NCBI GenBank assembly: GCA_002687025.1
Contig: NYZG01000201.1
Location: forward strand, 1 to 6,060
Source: Candidatus Poribacteria bacterium
GTDB lineage: Bacteria; Poribacteria; WGA-4E; GCA-2687025
Length of the DNA stretch: 6,060 nt
Reading direction: 5' to 3'
Below are positions 5,329 to 6,060 of this stretch, piece by piece. Each line of letters opens with the position of its first letter. Position 1 is the stretch's first letter. The position numbers and the translations under genes were made by a program. Below the pieces are notes generated by a model. It saw only the letters and a program-made list of their open reading frames with translations, had not been told where the DNA came from and did no database searches.

Positions 5329-5682
5329 ATGCCTCGTTTTTCGTTCCAGCGGCGAATCAGGACGATCTCGTCCGAGCAGTTCAACGTGTACGACGAGGTG
5401 TCGGACCCCACGACTCTGGCGATCGGCCAGGTGGACGTTCACTACCTCACGCCGCTGCATCTCGATGTGACGCTACTCCTGCTCCGCGACCTGGATGACG
5501 ACGGCCTGGAGGAGATGCTCACGGCGCTAGATGACGACGTGTTGGCTTCCGCGACGCTCGACGACCGTCGCGCGCACGTCACGGTCCTGCAGGCGAAGGA
5601 GCGTGGGGTGTACGCCATGGACGGGCCGCGCCTCGACGAGGAGGAGGACGAGGAAGTGCGAGACGAGAGCCAAATCGTCTAG
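5329..5682 (+). CDS. Unrecognised 117-residue protein with acidic C-terminal tail
   Basis: I do not recognise a family. The protein starts with a basic stretch (MPRFSFQRRIRT) and has no signal peptide or membrane helix, so a cytoplasmic location is likely. The middle (about residues 30-90) alternates strand-like and helix-like segments, including VDVHYLTPLHLDVTLLLL and DDDGLEEMLTALDDD. The last ~20 residues (DEEEDEEVRDE) are strongly acidic and probably disordered. Evidence that it is a real gene: a promoter with good boxes 38 bp upstream, a G-rich ribosome site (GGGGG, 5315-5319) 9 nt before the ATG, and codons ending mostly in G or C throughout. A competing frame starting at ATG 5289 overlaps the -10 box and gives an Arg-rich product, so it was set aside. 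The basic-then-acidic design could suit a nucleic-acid or protein partner, but this is speculation. Confidence 0.7.
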   Translation: MPRFSFQRRIRTISSEQFNVYDEVSDPTTLAIGQVDVHYLTPLHLDVTLLLLRDLDDDGLEEMLTALDDDVLASATLDDRRAHVTVLQAKERGVYAMDGPRLDEEEDEEVRDESQIV

Positions 5683-5740
5683 CGGCTCCGGCAGGGCCCA
5701 CCGCGTCGGCAATGGAACTGTTCGGCGTGTGCGCCGTCTA

Positions 5741-5746
5741 TAGCAT
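5741..5746 (+). promoter_or_regulatory. Weak -10-like box before the BNR gene
   Basis: TAGCAT, inside TATAGCAT (5739-5746), lies 48 bp before the ATG at 5795. It fits the TAnnAT form seen at the other promoters, but no TTG-type -35 box is found at 16-19 bp. Confidence 0.25.
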
Positions 5747-5794
5747 GGACGGCGTTCGCTGTGAATTGTCTATGGCAACGGGGCGTCACACCGT

Positions 5795-6060
5795 ATGAAA
5801 CCACGCGGCCCCTTCCGCGCATCACGCAATCGACCGCACGACCGGCGTACAGCCGCGCGGCTCAGCCGGGCCGTGCCGCTCGCGCTTCTGCTTCTCGGCG
5901 CCGCTGCCGCTAGCGCGCTTGAGTGGAAGCCCACGTCCGGGGCGTACGGCGGCGTCATTCGGGCCTTCTACACGGCGCTCGATGGGTCGATCCTGACCGG
6001 CACAGACTCGGGCGAGGTCTACCGTACGACGTCCGCGGGCGACTCTTGGGAACTGGTGAC
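5795..6060 (+). CDS. Secreted BNR/Asp-box repeat protein (3' end beyond the window)
   Basis: Eighty-eight codons plus two bases are present and the frame is open at the window edge. Residues 1-41 form a long signal peptide: an Arg-rich n-region of about 26 residues, the hydrophobic core PLALLLLGAAAA, and ASA before Leu42. A pair of arginines (17-18) is present, but the Tat consensus is not met. An in-frame GTG at 5873 would remove the positive n-region, so ATG 5795 is preferred. The mature part begins with ALDGSILTGTDSGEVYRTTSAGDSW (61-85), a typical Asp-box (S/T-x-D-x-G-x-T-W type) repeat seen in BNR, sialidase-like and Ycf48-like beta-propellers. One repeat cannot tell these apart, so enzymatic function is not claimed. 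The ribosome site is weak (GGGG at 5780-5783, 11 nt upstream). Confidence 0.8.
   Translation, partial: MKPRGPFRASRNRPHDRRTAARLSRAVPLALLLLGAAAASALEWKPTSGAYGGVIRAFYTALDGSILTGTDSGEVYRTTSAGDSWELV

Noticed and set aside
4974..5411. Long open frame of 145 codons on the minus strand across the intergenic region
   Set aside because: The product is rich in Arg, Pro and Ser with no motif, it crosses the inverted repeat and the promoter of the plus-strand gene, and it runs antisense into the 117-residue protein gene.
5811..5860. Twin-arginine export signal in the BNR protein
   Set aside because: Arg17-Arg18 is followed by Thr-Ala-Ala, not the F-L-K-like part of the Tat motif, so an ordinary Sec signal with a long n-region is simpler.
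1..6060. CRISPR, tRNA, insertion sequence or phage attachment site
   Set aside because: No regularly spaced direct repeats, cloverleaf-like stretch, transposase motif or terminal repeats were seen.

Overview
The window is GC-rich (roughly two thirds GC by eye), tightly packed bacterial chromosome with good Shine-Dalgarno sites and sigma70-like promoter boxes. It contains no RNA gene, insertion sequence, phage gene or CRISPR array. The gene set is FG-GAP/ASPIC, LamG (jellyroll lectin fold), TPR, Eis-like acetyltransferase and BNR-repeat proteins. That mix fits a large-genome environmental bacterium such as those in Poribacteria, Latescibacterota or Planctomycetota-type lineages. This assignment is an inference from protein style; no marker gene is present to prove it.

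Layout: (1) 1-909 (+) is the C-terminal part of an FG-GAP/VCBS repeat protein ending in an ASPIC/UnbV domain. (2) 1021-1785 and 1911-2678 (+) are two tandem paralogous secreted LamG-like proteins, about 84% identical in the mature part. Each has its own matching promoter and Shine-Dalgarno site. (3) 2760-3521 (+) is a cytoplasmic TPR protein behind a perfect TATAAT box. (4) 3818-4933 (-) is an Eis-like GNAT acetyltransferase. It overlaps by 8 bp a small BamE-like lipoprotein gene (3466-3825, -), whose 3' end runs 56 bp into the convergent TPR gene. (5) 4934-5328 is an intergenic region between divergent genes, with a promoter at each edge and a perfect 15-bp inverted repeat between them. (6) 5329-5682 (+) encodes an unrecognised 117-residue protein with a very acidic tail. 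(7) 5795 to the window end (+) is the start of a secreted BNR/Asp-box repeat protein.

Four of the eight genes (FG-GAP/ASPIC, two LamG, BNR) look like exported proteins with beta-propeller or beta-sandwich folds, which suggests an envelope or extracellular binding role, but nothing shows that they form one pathway. Most genes appear to be separate transcription units. Only the acetyltransferase-lipoprotein pair looks like an operon. The most notable non-coding signal is a recurring promoter form, TTG(C/T)(C/G)(G/A), 17-18 bp, then a -10 box close to TAnnAT, seen upstream of four genes on both strands.
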